The notes beneath the pieces are model-generated. The model made no database searches. It was not told the origin of the DNA and saw only the letters and a list, made by a program, of their open reading frames with translations. This document shows positions 8,051-16,679 of a stretch of DNA of 34,625 bases, one piece after another. The stretch comes from Planctomycetaceae bacterium (GTDB lineage Bacteria; Planctomycetota; Planctomycetia; Planctomycetales; Planctomycetaceae): NCBI GenBank assembly GCA_029243145.1, contig JAQWSQ010000191.1:1-34625 (forward strand), written 5' to 3'. Position 1 is the first letter of the stretch; every line of letters starts with the position of its first letter. Position numbers and translations under genes: made by a program.

Positions 8051-9421
8051 CTATTTCTCAGAGGCTCGGCGAGCTTTGATTTCTTTAATGATCGCGGCAT
8101 CAAGTTCTTTCAAACCTTCACGCGGGTTCACGTCGTAATAGCCAACCTTGTAATGTTTGATCTTGCCATCCGCACCAATGACCACCCATAGGGGAAGTTT
8201 GGCACCACTCTCACGCGGGTCACCAAATTTTTTCAACAGCGAGCCATTATCGCGGACAATGTCATAACCAATATTCATAAAAGAGACGAGTTTTTTGACA
8301 GCCAGCATTATTCGCCGGCTACCTTTCGGATCTGAAAATTCTGAGTTCACCGCAACACCAAGAAATTTCACGCCCAGTTTTCCACGCTTCCCATTCAAGT
8401 AATCGAGATATCCCACTTGGCCGTAAGGTTCTTGGAGCGGATCGTCTTGGTACTTCCAAAAATGAAGCACAATAATTTTATCGTTGAGAGTTTCAGGATC
8501 GACAATTTCGCCATTCAACAATTTCAGATTCAACACAGGAGCCTGCTGACCGATGAGCTGAGCGGCCAGCTTTTCGACGCCGGATTGGCGTTCTTGTTGA
8601 GTTTTGAGATCGCGGTGGATATCGATGGTGAGCGGTTGAAGCGGAGTATTTTCTGTCACTTTATCCAGTTTCGGCAAGAGGGATGTTACAACAGCAATTT
8701 GTTCAGCTCCCAATTCTGGACGCACCATGCGTTTGCCTCGATCAAGCTGTTTTTGCATTTCTTGAAGATACCCCAAACCAGCGATGACCTTCTCTTGGGT
8801 AGTACTTGAGAGCGAGTTCTGTTCTGACTGCTCAAGAGTCATGGAAAACTCGTCTCCACGACCAAGAAAGAGTTTTATTTGAGCGTGTAATAACATTCCC
8901 GTTTTGGGGTCATACCGAAGCTCTTGTGCCCGACCAAAATTCGTTGTGACCAAAACTGTGGTTGTCGCCTGTTCGCGAAAATTTTTGGAATCCTTCTGCA
9001 CCTCATATTTCAATCGATCCACAGTCCATGACTTACCAGACGCTCGATGATCGGCAGGCAAATAAACCGGAGGCAGGGGGATTGGCCAAGGCTGCCCATC
9101 ATAATCGTGGAGTAATCCGGGGTCGCGAACCCCTTGATTCTGGTTCGCATCAGTCGCGCTCCAACCAAACGATTCGGACCAGGGCCATCCCGCTTGGTCA
9201 TTGACGCGCCAAAATAGTGTATTGATTGAATTATCCTGCCCCTCAACAATCGAGAGCAAGGAGAACTCTTTGACCATCGTCGGGTCTTCCCCTCGTTTGT
9301 GCTGGTTTAACTTGCCCGCATATCGAATTTCAGTCATCTCCTCCGCAGAACTGACCGCGACGAAGCATGCAGAGAATAATAACAACGCGGTCACAGTGTG
9401 ACGTTGGGCGGGATTGATCAT
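8051..9421 (-). CDS. Exported protein with a cysteine-less thioredoxin/TlpA-like C-terminal domain
   Basis: The 456-residue protein starts at ATG 9421 with a Sec-type signal peptide (hydrophobic TALLLFSACFVAVSSA, cleavage probably after SSA). Residues about 30-280 are of unknown type and beta-rich, including a RYDPKTGMLLHAQI strand pair. Residues about 295-445 have a redoxin fold pattern: GQQAPVLNLKLLNG, then IIVLHFWKYQDD, then GVKFLGVAVN, then LPLWVVIGADGKIKHYKVGY. The position where thioredoxins carry WCxxC reads HFWKYQDDPL, and I see no cysteine anywhere in the mature chain, so it cannot act as a dithiol oxidoreductase. A structural or binding role outside the cytoplasm is more likely. It lies 128 bases upstream of mutL on the same strand; no shared function is evident. 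Confidence 0.8.
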   Translation of the reverse strand: MINPAQRHTVTALLLFSACFVAVSSAEEMTEIRYAGKLNQHKRGEDPTMVKEFSLLSIVEGQDNSINTLFWRVNDQAGWPWSESFGWSATDANQNQGVRDPGLLHDYDGQPWPIPLPPVYLPADHRASGKSWTVDRLKYEVQKDSKNFREQATTTVLVTTNFGRAQELRYDPKTGMLLHAQIKLFLGRGDEFSMTLEQSEQNSLSSTTQEKVIAGLGYLQEMQKQLDRGKRMVRPELGAEQIAVVTSLLPKLDKVTENTPLQPLTIDIHRDLKTQQERQSGVEKLAAQLIGQQAPVLNLKLLNGEIVDPETLNDKIIVLHFWKYQDDPLQEPYGQVGYLDYLNGKRGKLGVKFLGVAVNSEFSDPKGSRRIMLAVKKLVSFMNIGYDIVRDNGSLLKKFGDPRESGAKLPLWVVIGADGKIKHYKVGYYDVNPREGLKELDAAIIKEIKARRASEK

Positions 9422-9510
9422 GGTGATTCCAGGTCAAGAGGCCAAGTTTGGAGGATCAGGGGAGGGGAGAATAATAATATGCCGTAAACAGAAGCTTAAA
9501 GACCAACCCG

Positions 9511-9539
9511 TTGACAGTCCAGAGGTGAGGGTCTAGTCT
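9511..9539 (+). promoter_or_regulatory. Possible sigma-70-type promoter for the HlyD-like gene
   Basis: TTGACA (9511-9516) is a perfect -35 hexamer, followed after 17 bases by TAGTCT (9534-9539), a weak -10. It points toward the coding region that starts at 9601, within a divergent intergenic region. Prediction only. Confidence 0.3.
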
Positions 9540-9600
9540 GACCAATTATTGGCAATTGATGGTCAATCGATGATTTTCGGTTCTCGGTTGTTTCCTCTTT

Positions 9601-10731
9601 ATGCATGAAAAGAAAATACGTATGACAGCTCGCATTCTCTTTGTTGCCCTAGCAACCTTGATGTTGACAGTTGTGGGAATCCCAACAGAAGCACAAACAC
9701 CCTCCCGCACCGAAGAGGGCGATCCAGCGCAAGCTCCTCCCGAGCAAGTGATTGTGGAACGTGAAGCAATCAACGTCATCAATCCCGAGAAATATCAAAT
9801 CCCTCTACAACTCAAACCGTCTCAATTTGTCACCGTGGTTTCACCAAGACATGGTGTGATCGACGACTTGAACATCAAACCGGGCAGCACCTTAACGCCG
9901 CAGTCTGAGATATTTCGATTGAAGAACGAAGCGGAAGCGTTGCTGGTAAAAAGAGCCGAAGCAACCGTGGCACTTCAGCAATTGAAACTCGAACAATCCA
10001 AACGCACGAAAGAAGCCGATCAAATTACGGTTGCGGAAGCCGAATTGAAAGTTGCCAATGTAGAACTCGAACTTGCCAAGTTTCATCTGGAACAAGCTGT
10101 ACGACGAACCGAACTCCGAGCGACCGTCCTCCGGGTGTATGCGATCGAAGGAGAGTTTGTCACCGCTAATCAGAAAATCGCCGACTTGGGTGACCCTTCA
10201 GTCATGGTCATCGAAATCCCCGTCAATCGGGAAGACGCGAAGGAAGGTGAGTCGGTCAGTTTTATGGTGGAAGAGAAAGAAATCGAAGGCAAGGTAGTGG
10301 CTGTTTTGCCTCCTGCGGAACGCTTCGAACCGCTTCGTGACTTGTACGACTCACTCGCCTCGGCTGTTGTTGAAGTCGAAAACCGCTCTGGGATCTACAA
10401 AGCAGGGCAGGCCGTTTATGTACCAGCCATTCCGCGGGATAATGTGGCCGAAGTTGCCAACACCTCAATCACTGCCGGTGAAGATGGTAAACGGAAGGTG
10501 CAAGTCATCCGCGAGAATGTCGTTCGAGATCTTCTCATCACGGTGCTGGCACCAATTGGAGCAGACCGATCCTACATCTCTGGGCCGTTTCAACAAGGCG
10601 ATGAATTGATCCTGACGACCTCACAGCCCCTATCCGATGGAACACAACTCGCTCCTCGTACCGCCAGCGACACTCCGGCAACGGGAACAGCAACTCCCGG
10701 CGCGACTCGCAAACCGAGTACTGGTTTTTAA
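9601..10731 (+). CDS. Exported HlyD/periplasmic-adaptor-like protein
   Basis: The 376-residue protein has a signal peptide (residues about 8-32, ARILFVALATLMLTVVGIP, then TEAQ). A lipoyl/biotinyl-like half-motif follows (FVTVVSPRHGVIDDLNIKPG), then a helical hairpin of about 70 residues rich in Glu/Ala/Leu/Lys (110-175). The second half-motif (LRATVLRVYAIEGEFV) and beta-barrel strands come next (DLGDPSVMVIEIPV, EGESVSFMVEEKEIEGKVVAVLP). This order is that of membrane-fusion or efflux adaptor proteins, which bridge an inner-membrane transporter to the outer membrane. The tail is low-complexity Thr/Ala/Pro. No transporter or outer-membrane channel gene is adjacent, so its partner is unknown. 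ATG 9622 is an alternative start seven codons in; neither has a clear ribosome site. Confidence 0.75.
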   Translation: MHEKKIRMTARILFVALATLMLTVVGIPTEAQTPSRTEEGDPAQAPPEQVIVEREAINVINPEKYQIPLQLKPSQFVTVVSPRHGVIDDLNIKPGSTLTPQSEIFRLKNEAEALLVKRAEATVALQQLKLEQSKRTKEADQITVAEAELKVANVELELAKFHLEQAVRRTELRATVLRVYAIEGEFVTANQKIADLGDPSVMVIEIPVNREDAKEGESVSFMVEEKEIEGKVVAVLPPAERFEPLRDLYDSLASAVVEVENRSGIYKAGQAVYVPAIPRDNVAEVANTSITAGEDGKRKVQVIRENVVRDLLITVLAPIGADRSYISGPFQQGDELILTTSQPLSDGTQLAPRTASDTPATGTATPGATRKPSTGF

Positions 10732-10864
10732 GCAGAAATTCTGACAAAGACTGCTTTAGCAGGCTGCTTTTTCATCGCAACCTGTTGTTTGCAGCGGATT
10801 TTTCCAATTCCCTTTTTTTTCAGGGAATCCTGGGATCATCTCCCCATCGAATCGGTCGATCCTC

Positions 10865-10870
10865 TACAAT
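10865..10870 (+). promoter_or_regulatory. Possible -10 element for the kinase gene
   Basis: TACAAT at 10865-10870 is a near-consensus -10 hexamer about 60 bases before the GTG start at 10932. No good -35 hexamer is seen 16-18 bases upstream. If used, transcription would begin inside the longer open frame that starts with TTG at 10785, which supports the GTG start. An inverted repeat ATTCCCT/AGGGAAT lies just upstream at 10807-10828. Confidence 0.3.
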
Positions 10871-10931
10871 AAATGTAGGCATCACTCAGTGTCTAAATCG
10901 AGATTCCTCACACCTATTTCGGGGCGAGACC

Positions 10932-12440
10932 GTGGCTGAAGAAAAAACAGTACCAGAAGCGGACGTTCAAGACGATAAAATCGGCAATTATGAACGCATT
11001 GAGGTCATTGCGGGGGGGACGTCCTGCAATATCTGGGAGGTCAATGACGGAAATCAAATCTGGGCGATGAAGCTGATGCACGACGATAAGGTCGTCGAAG
11101 TCGAGGAACGAAACTCTCTCAAACACGAGGGGAAAATTCTTCAGCAATTGTCGCATCCCGCTTTTGTCGCGTACCGGGATATGGAGATTGGTAAGAAACT
11201 CTCTTATCTCGTCATGGAATACTTCCGGGGACCAAATCTTAAATCCTCGCTAAAAATCAATCGTCATGCTTTGCACGCTCAGTTTGAACGCCTGCTCGAG
11301 CAAGTGTGCTTGGGACTGGGCTATATGCACGAAAAAGGTTACGTGCATCGTGATGTCAAACCAGACAATATCCTGTTCTCCAAATCGGGAGAACTCAAAA
11401 TCATCGACTTCTCGTTAACCACGAAGTTCAAAACGGGAATTGCGGCTACCATTGCTGGTAAAATGAAAAACATTCAGGGCACCCGAACCTATATCGCCCC
11501 GGAAACCATTCAGAAAAAACAACCCTCACCTCAGACAGACATGTATTCCCTGGGAATTACTCTGTACGAAGTTCTGACCGGAAAAACTCCGTTCGCCGGT
11601 GCGTCACCCAATGATTTGTTGCTCAAACATTTGATGGATCCTCCCGCACCCCCTTCGTCTCACGAGAAAAATATCACTCCCGAACTGGATCAGTTTATTT
11701 TGAAGTTACTGGCGAAAAAGCCGAGCAACCGATTTGACGATATGAACCAAGCCTATGCCGAAATTCGTTCCTCGAAATTGTTTAAAGAGGATCCCGAATC
11801 TCTTTCACAACGTCAACAAGCGGAAGCAAAAGAAGCCCAAAACATCTCTTACGAAGAGGTTCTCGATAGTCGAAAGGACGCGGAACGTACCGCTGCGGGC
11901 ATTAAGTTGCCTCCAAAGCCCAAAAAGAAACCAGTCCCAAAACTGGAACCCAAACAATCTCCCGCTCAGCAGCCAGCAGCTCAACAACAACCCCCACAAC
12001 CACAAATGTCGCCGCAACCGCAAATGCCACCAGGATATCAAATGCCCCCTCCCGGATATCCGCAGATGCCTCCTCCGGGAATGATGCCATATCCAATGCC
12101 TCCAGGTGGTCAACCACAGCCACAATGGGGTGGACAGCCACAGCCTCCTGGCCAAATGCCCCCGATGTATCCACAACAACCCCATCCCGGAGTTCCCGCT
12201 GGTGGTCAAACGACCCCCACACAACAGCCAAACTCTCCACAAACACCCGCTCAGCAGCCCGCGGTGCAAGAACCAGCAGACGAGCAGGGGGGAGGGAATC
12301 TTCCGAATCAGCAAAAACCGAAGGTGATACAATCCGCAGTAATTCCGGGACGAGCCCAGGAAATCGGTTCACATCCGTCGCAACGAGGCAAAGAAGATGA
12401 GGATTTACCCGAAATGGACGAACTTCCCGATGTCATTTGA
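10932..12440 (+). CDS. Hanks-type serine/threonine protein kinase with Pro/Gln-rich C-terminal tail
   Basis: From GTG 10932 the protein has 502 residues. The kinase domain (about 20-285) has a loose glycine loop IAGGTSCNIWEV, the ATP-anchoring Lys47 in WAMKLM, Glu66 in the C-helix, the catalytic loop HRDVKPDN (139-146), DFS at 159-161 in place of DFG, APE at 189-191 and TDMYSLGITLYE. Residues about 290-340 are charged and 345-455 are a Pro/Gln/Met-rich low-complexity region with repeated QPQMPP-like units; the end is acidic. No transmembrane helix is seen, so it is probably cytoplasmic or tail-tethered. GTG is preferred over an in-frame TTG at 10785 because the extra 49 residues look non-coding. 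Substrates are unknown; kinases of this sort are numerous in planctomycetes. Confidence 0.88.
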   Translation: MAEEKTVPEADVQDDKIGNYERIEVIAGGTSCNIWEVNDGNQIWAMKLMHDDKVVEVEERNSLKHEGKILQQLSHPAFVAYRDMEIGKKLSYLVMEYFRGPNLKSSLKINRHALHAQFERLLEQVCLGLGYMHEKGYVHRDVKPDNILFSKSGELKIIDFSLTTKFKTGIAATIAGKMKNIQGTRTYIAPETIQKKQPSPQTDMYSLGITLYEVLTGKTPFAGASPNDLLLKHLMDPPAPPSSHEKNITPELDQFILKLLAKKPSNRFDDMNQAYAEIRSSKLFKEDPESLSQRQQAEAKEAQNISYEEVLDSRKDAERTAAGIKLPPKPKKKPVPKLEPKQSPAQQPAAQQQPPQPQMSPQPQMPPGYQMPPPGYPQMPPPGMMPYPMPPGGQPQPQWGGQPQPPGQMPPMYPQQPHPGVPAGGQTTPTQQPNSPQTPAQQPAVQEPADEQGGGNLPNQQKPKVIQSAVIPGRAQEIGSHPSQRGKEDEDLPEMDELPDVI

Positions 12441-12460
12441 TTGGCCAAGTCGTTTGATCT

Positions 12461-12503
12461 TTGAGCAAATCATCGGAATGATGTAACATCTCAAACTGTT
12501 ACA
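12461..12503 (+). promoter_or_regulatory. Putative accA promoter with overlapping inverted-repeat operator
   Basis: TTGAGC (12461-12466), a 17-base spacer and TAACAT (12484-12489) form a plausible sigma-70-type promoter, about 48 bases before the accA ATG at 12537. A perfect 7-bp inverted repeat, TGTAACA-N8-TGTTACA, lies at 12482-12503 and covers the -10 and likely start point. This is the layout expected for a repressor site. The regulator is unknown. Confidence 0.4.
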
Positions 12504-12536
12504 ATTATTCCATTGATGCGACTGAAGACAGTTCCC

Positions 12537-13517
12537 ATGGCTCTCAAACACGTGCTACCATTCGAAAAGCCGATTTCCGAGTTGGAATCACAACTCGAGA
12601 AGCTCGAAAATCAGCCCGATCCTTCTCCCAGCGCACGCGAATCGATCCGCAATATGCGTGTCGAGATCAATCAAATGCGTCGGGAGATCTTTGAAAATCT
12701 CGATCCTTCGGAAGTGGTACAGGTTGCCCGACATCCTGATCGACCACAAACGCTGGATTATATCGAGCTGCTATTCGACGAATGGGTCGAGTTGCACGGA
12801 GACCGAGCGTTCGGTGACGACCGTGCCATTCTGACCGGCTTTGCCAAACTCGAAGGGCAAAAAGTTTTGTTTGTTGGCCAGCATAAAGGTCGCACGCTCA
12901 AAGAACGGGAAGAATGCTATTACGGATGTGCGCATCCCGAAGGGTATCGCAAAGCCATCGGCAAAATGGAAATGGCTGCTCGGTATGGACTGCCGATCAT
13001 CTGCTTCATTGATACTCCCGGAGCTTATCCGGGAATTGGTGCCGAAGAACGCGGCCAGGCTTACAACATCGCCAACAACTTACGTGAAATGTCCACCTAC
13101 AATACTCCCATTATCTGTGTTGTGATTGGGGAGGGCGGTTCTGGCGGAGCACTCGGGATTGGAATTGGCGATCACATTTGTGTCATGGAATACGCCTACT
13201 ATTCTGTGATTAGCCCTGAAGGATGTGCGGGGATTCTGTGGAAGTCGGTCGAACACAAAGACAAAGCTGCTCGTGCTTTGAAGTTCACGAGTAAATCATT
13301 GTTAGGACTGGGAGTGATTGACCAAATCATTCCCGAACCTCTGGGCGGAGCGCATCGCGATCATTGGCAAACCGCCACCATGCTGAAAGGGTCGCTGCTG
13401 AAAGCCCTCAAAGATCTCCAAGCGATTCCCAAAGATCAATTACTTGATCGTCGGTATCAAAAGTTCCGCAGCTACGGTGTCTTCGAAGAAGTGACTACGG
13501 AAACAGACATCGCTTGA
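12537..13517 (+). CDS. accA: Acetyl-CoA carboxylase carboxyltransferase subunit alpha
   Basis: AccA pairs with AccD to move the carboxyl group from biotin to acetyl-CoA, making malonyl-CoA for fatty acid synthesis. The start is set at ATG 12537 because MALKHVLPFEKPISELE aligns with the usual AccA N-terminus; in-frame TTG 12513 and ATG 12516 lie upstream. The product is 326 residues, typical length. It has the N-terminal helices (ELESQLEKLE), then the crotonase-like core with LHGDRAFGDD, GHQKG-type segment GQHKGRTLKERE, FIDTPGAYPGIGAEERGQ and IGEGGSGGALGIGIGD, which form CoA and oxyanion sites. accD is not in the window. A promoter and palindrome lie upstream. Confidence 0.96.
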   Translation: MALKHVLPFEKPISELESQLEKLENQPDPSPSARESIRNMRVEINQMRREIFENLDPSEVVQVARHPDRPQTLDYIELLFDEWVELHGDRAFGDDRAILTGFAKLEGQKVLFVGQHKGRTLKEREECYYGCAHPEGYRKAIGKMEMAARYGLPIICFIDTPGAYPGIGAEERGQAYNIANNLREMSTYNTPIICVVIGEGGSGGALGIGIGDHICVMEYAYYSVISPEGCAGILWKSVEHKDKAARALKFTSKSLLGLGVIDQIIPEPLGGAHRDHWQTATMLKGSLLKALKDLQAIPKDQLLDRRYQKFRSYGVFEEVTTETDIA

Positions 13518-13551
13518 ACACAACCGCTCAATAACTGCGAGATTTATTCAC

Positions 13552-14745
13552 ATGGATGATCAACATATCCTCTCGCGACGAACGGCGTTAAAACTGTCTT
13601 TCAAAGTGCCAACCGCGATCATGCTCGGATGTGACCTGCTGAGTCATCGGAACTCGAACGCAGCAGAACCAACTTTTAAGTTTGGACCGGTCGAAGAGAT
13701 ACTCCATCAAGCGGTCCATCAAAAAGCGTTTCCGGGATGTTCGGCGGCGTTCGGGAACAGTGAAGCTGTTCTTTGGAGTTCTGGTTTCGGACATCTCAGC
13801 CTCTCTCAAAATAAACTGGTCACTCCGAGTACACCTTACGATTTGGCATCATTGACTAAAATCGTAGGCACAACCTCAGTCGCGATTCAGTTGTTGACAA
13901 GAGAATCGATGACTCTTAACGATCCGGTTACGAAATGGATTCCTGAGTTTCTCTCCAAGAATGACGATTCTGTCCTGCGAGAAGAAATCACCATACGACA
14001 TTTGTTGACTCACACGAGTGGATTGCCGGCTTGGAAACCGATTTACAAATCGGCGTCGAACTATCAGGAAACAATTCAAACCATTTGCCAAACCGATCTG
14101 GAACAACCACCGGGTGAGAAGTATCGCTACAGCGATCTTGGAATGATGCTACTGGGCGAGACATTGAGTCGGACAGGGAAAGCACCTCTGGCCAAACTTG
14201 AACACGATTTGGTATTCAAGCCGTTGGGAATGAAACAGACTCTCAGAAATCCCCCCAAAACAAGCTGGAGCAAGATTGCACCCACCGAACGAATTGGAGA
14301 GAGTAAGAAATTCTATCAAGGGGTCGTTCACGATGAAAATGCTCGCGGCGGTGAAGGACTCACCGGACACGCCGGTTTGTTCTCGAACCTCGTTGATCTC
14401 TCCAGGTTTTCCCAAGCTTGGCTGAAGGCCGTTAGAGGAAACAAATCATTGTTTGATTCTACTCTCGCGCGCCAATTTGCTTCGCCTCAGAAGATTCCGG
14501 GAGATTCTCGCCGGGGATTGGGTTGGCAGATGTTTTCGCCGGGAGGGTCGGGAGGAACATTGCTGTCAGCATCCGCCTTCGGCCATACCGGTTTCACAGG
14601 GACATCACTCTGGATTGATCCCGAGAAAGACTTGTTCCTGATCCTGCTCTCAAACCGCGTCCATCCGACGCGAAAGAATTCCCGTCATCTCGCTGTCAGG
14701 CGTGAGTTTGCAGACGCCATCGTCAGGGCAGTCGAGCAGTCCTGA
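13552..14745 (+). CDS. Tat-exported class C beta-lactamase-fold serine hydrolase
   Basis: The 397-residue protein begins with a twin-arginine signal (LSRRTALKLSFKVPTAIML). A cysteine follows at the end of the hydrophobic stretch (LGCDLL), so a lipoprotein is possible although the lipobox is poor. The catalytic domain has SLTK (the SxxK nucleophile motif), YSD in KYRYSDLG in place of YxN, and GHTGFTG in place of KTG. This set is typical of esterase, DD-peptidase or amidase members of the family rather than antibiotic-resistance enzymes. The substrate cannot be read from sequence. It starts 34 bases after accA and could be cotranscribed, though no functional link is apparent. Confidence 0.88.
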   Translation: MDDQHILSRRTALKLSFKVPTAIMLGCDLLSHRNSNAAEPTFKFGPVEEILHQAVHQKAFPGCSAAFGNSEAVLWSSGFGHLSLSQNKLVTPSTPYDLASLTKIVGTTSVAIQLLTRESMTLNDPVTKWIPEFLSKNDDSVLREEITIRHLLTHTSGLPAWKPIYKSASNYQETIQTICQTDLEQPPGEKYRYSDLGMMLLGETLSRTGKAPLAKLEHDLVFKPLGMKQTLRNPPKTSWSKIAPTERIGESKKFYQGVVHDENARGGEGLTGHAGLFSNLVDLSRFSQAWLKAVRGNKSLFDSTLARQFASPQKIPGDSRRGLGWQMFSPGGSGGTLLSASAFGHTGFTGTSLWIDPEKDLFLILLSNRVHPTRKNSRHLAVRREFADAIVRAVEQS

Positions 14746-14968
14746 ATCATCATCTACATTGTATGAGTCCAAAAACAACAGGATCCCCAACGTCCGATAA
14801 TGTCTGTTATGTTAAACTCGTTAATCACAAATACTCTGTAAATATAGGGATTTGAGATTTAGGCACATTTTTCCTGCCCTGAATTGTGGCGTTGAGTTTC
14901 AAATGACAGGACATCGGATTTTCTTGCTCGGGACGGACTTTAGAATTGCGATTCGGAGACACTCTGAT

Positions 14969-16108
14969 TCAGCGAATCACGCTCAGTCGCTCTTGCAGCG
15001 CGGTGTTGAGTGAGTTCACTTTCAGGCCCGCATATTTCACCTGATTGAAGATCCGTAAGTCCAGATCTGACCGAAAATCAGTGCTCGGATCGGGGTCAGG
15101 ATCGAGACCGAGAAGGTCGGCGTGCCAGTCCTCGAGAACACTGGATTCGATTTGTAAGGGCAGGCCAGTCAAGTCGTCGGTAATTTCGGATTCAAAAGAA
15201 GCCTGTGCATTGGGTGTCGTGAAATAGATGCCCGAGATTTCCCGCAGCAGGCGATTGCGGGTCTCTTCATTATTGGCGGCATCTGCCGGCTTTCCCCTTT
15301 GCCATTCGATGGCAATGATCTTGGTCAATGCGGGAATCCCACTCGACATCAAATCGATCAATTGGCCACGATGTTCGGGGGCCGTATTCAAAAGTGCTGT
15401 CACTGCCATCTGTTGCAGTGGCGGATCGTTGGACATACCGGGAAGTTGTGAAATCAACTGCTGCAATCGCACCCGATCACCATCATCAGTCGGGGTTGTC
15501 GGTTTTTCATCGTTGAAAGGGGGGCGATCACTCCCCTGCCCGTCAGCCACATGCTCGTGTTCGTCGTGGTCATGGCCATCATGAGCGTGTAAATCGACGC
15601 CATCACCATCAAGTGAATGGATATACGGTTCGAGAACTGTGTGCAATTCGGTCGGCATGACCGGGTGCAAGCGATCCATGATGATCGCGGCGTACTTTCC
15701 GCTCAGCGTTCCCATTACATGATCTCTGGCCTGTTCCGAGAGGGTCACGGAAAAGAATGTCAGAATCAGGGCGATACCGACTCCTTTGAGGAGACCCAAG
15801 ACGGCTCCCATGTGTCGGTCGTATTCTGTGAATTTGGCTTCTTCAATCATCGTTTTCATCGACCGGGCGACGGCAAAGGCGAGAAAAGAAAAGATCAGAT
15901 ACAGCAGAAACATCGCCACCCAACGGTTCAGCGGCTCTTTGAGTCCAATCATCGGTGCCAGCACAATCGAGAGTGATTCGGCAAACATGAAACACAAAAC
16001 GATTGATGCGATTGTCGCTAACTGCCAAACGAGCCCCTTGACGGCTCCCCGAATGACTGAAAACGCAATCACGCCAACAACTAGCAAATCCCAGATTTCG
16101 ATGGACAT
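14969..16108 (-). CDS. CvpA family membrane protein with His/Asp-rich segment
   Basis: The 379-residue protein opens with the CvpA signature: IEIWDLLVVGVIAFSVIRGAVKG, then about four membrane segments (residues 7-25, 30-52, 62-84 and 104-122) with GLLKGVGIALIL in the last. CvpA proteins are associated with colicin V production, purine-linked phenotypes and envelope stress; their mechanism is poorly known. The soluble part from about 125 on is unusual. It carries a His/Asp/Glu cluster at 174-186 (HAHDGHDHDEHEH) that could bind metal, then a helical region to the end. The start is the ATG at 16108. It converges with the serine hydrolase gene; the 223 bases between them hold no clear terminator. 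Confidence 0.82.
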   Translation of the reverse strand: MSIEIWDLLVVGVIAFSVIRGAVKGLVWQLATIASIVLCFMFAESLSIVLAPMIGLKEPLNRWVAMFLLYLIFSFLAFAVARSMKTMIEEAKFTEYDRHMGAVLGLLKGVGIALILTFFSVTLSEQARDHVMGTLSGKYAAIIMDRLHPVMPTELHTVLEPYIHSLDGDGVDLHAHDGHDHDEHEHVADGQGSDRPPFNDEKPTTPTDDGDRVRLQQLISQLPGMSNDPPLQQMAVTALLNTAPEHRGQLIDLMSSGIPALTKIIAIEWQRGKPADAANNEETRNRLLREISGIYFTTPNAQASFESEITDDLTGLPLQIESSVLEDWHADLLGLDPDPDPSTDFRSDLDLRIFNQVKYAGLKVNSLNTALQERLSVIR

Positions 16109-16229
16109 CCCTGACCTTTTCTACAGAAAACATACACGTCCTTGTGATGAATTATTCAAATGGAAGTTTAGCAGAAGAGCAGGGCTGAACAGAAGAGCAA
16201 AATCACTTGGTTTTCGCCGCGATTTCTAC

Positions 16230-16679
16230 TCAAAACTGTTTCGTGCTATCAATCAGCAAGGTCACCGGACCATCGTTGAGCAGTTTCACATCCATGTGAG
16301 CTTGGAAGACACCTGTTCCCACGGTGATCCCCTGCTCTTTCACCAGTGACACAAACTGCTCGTACAGGTCGTTCGCTTTTTCAGGACGGGCCGCTTGAAT
16401 GAAGCTCGGGCGGCGCCCTTTGCGACAATCTCCAAACAACGTGAATTGGCTGACTACCAGCATCTCACCGTTGATGTCCTCCAGCGAGAGATTCATTTTC
16501 CCAAGATCATCCTCAAAGACCCGTAGGCCGACAATTTTGTTGGCCAGATACTTGGCATCATCGAGAGTGTCTTCCTCAGCGACACCCAGCAAAACTAAAA
16601 AGCCGGTTCCGATCTCTCCCGTAATTTGACCATCGACGGTCACCGATGCTTGTGAGACTCGTTGTACAACTGCCCTCAT
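16230..16679 (-). CDS. dtd: D-aminoacyl-tRNA deacylase
   Basis: Dtd hydrolyses D-amino acids (and glycine) mischarged on tRNA, protecting translation. The 149-residue product has normal length and both signature elements: the [17 protein letters not shown] motif (catalytic pocket) and the Gly-cisPro motif in [10 protein letters not shown]. The N-terminus [17 protein letters not shown] is characteristic. The ATG at 16679 overlaps the thiO stop by four bases (ATGA), indicating translational coupling to thiO. Both enzymes deal with small or D-amino acids, so the pairing may be functional, which is inference. Confidence 0.96.
   Translation of the reverse strand: MRAVVQRVSQASVTVDGQITGEIGTGFLVLLGVAEEDTLDDAKYLANKIVGLRVFEDDLGKMNLSLEDINGEMLVVSQFTLFGDCRKGRRPSFIQAARPEKANDLYEQFVSLVKEQGITVGTGVFQAHMDVKLLNDGPVTLLIDSTKQF

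Noticed and set aside
10732..10776. Terminator after the HlyD-like gene
   Set aside because: AGCAG/CTGCT near a T-run is present, but the only close pairing has a one-base loop; the other pairings are short or far from the T-run.
10785..10931. Longer N-terminus of the kinase from a TTG
   Set aside because: The extra residues look non-coding, and a likely -10 element lies inside them; GTG 10932 is preferred.
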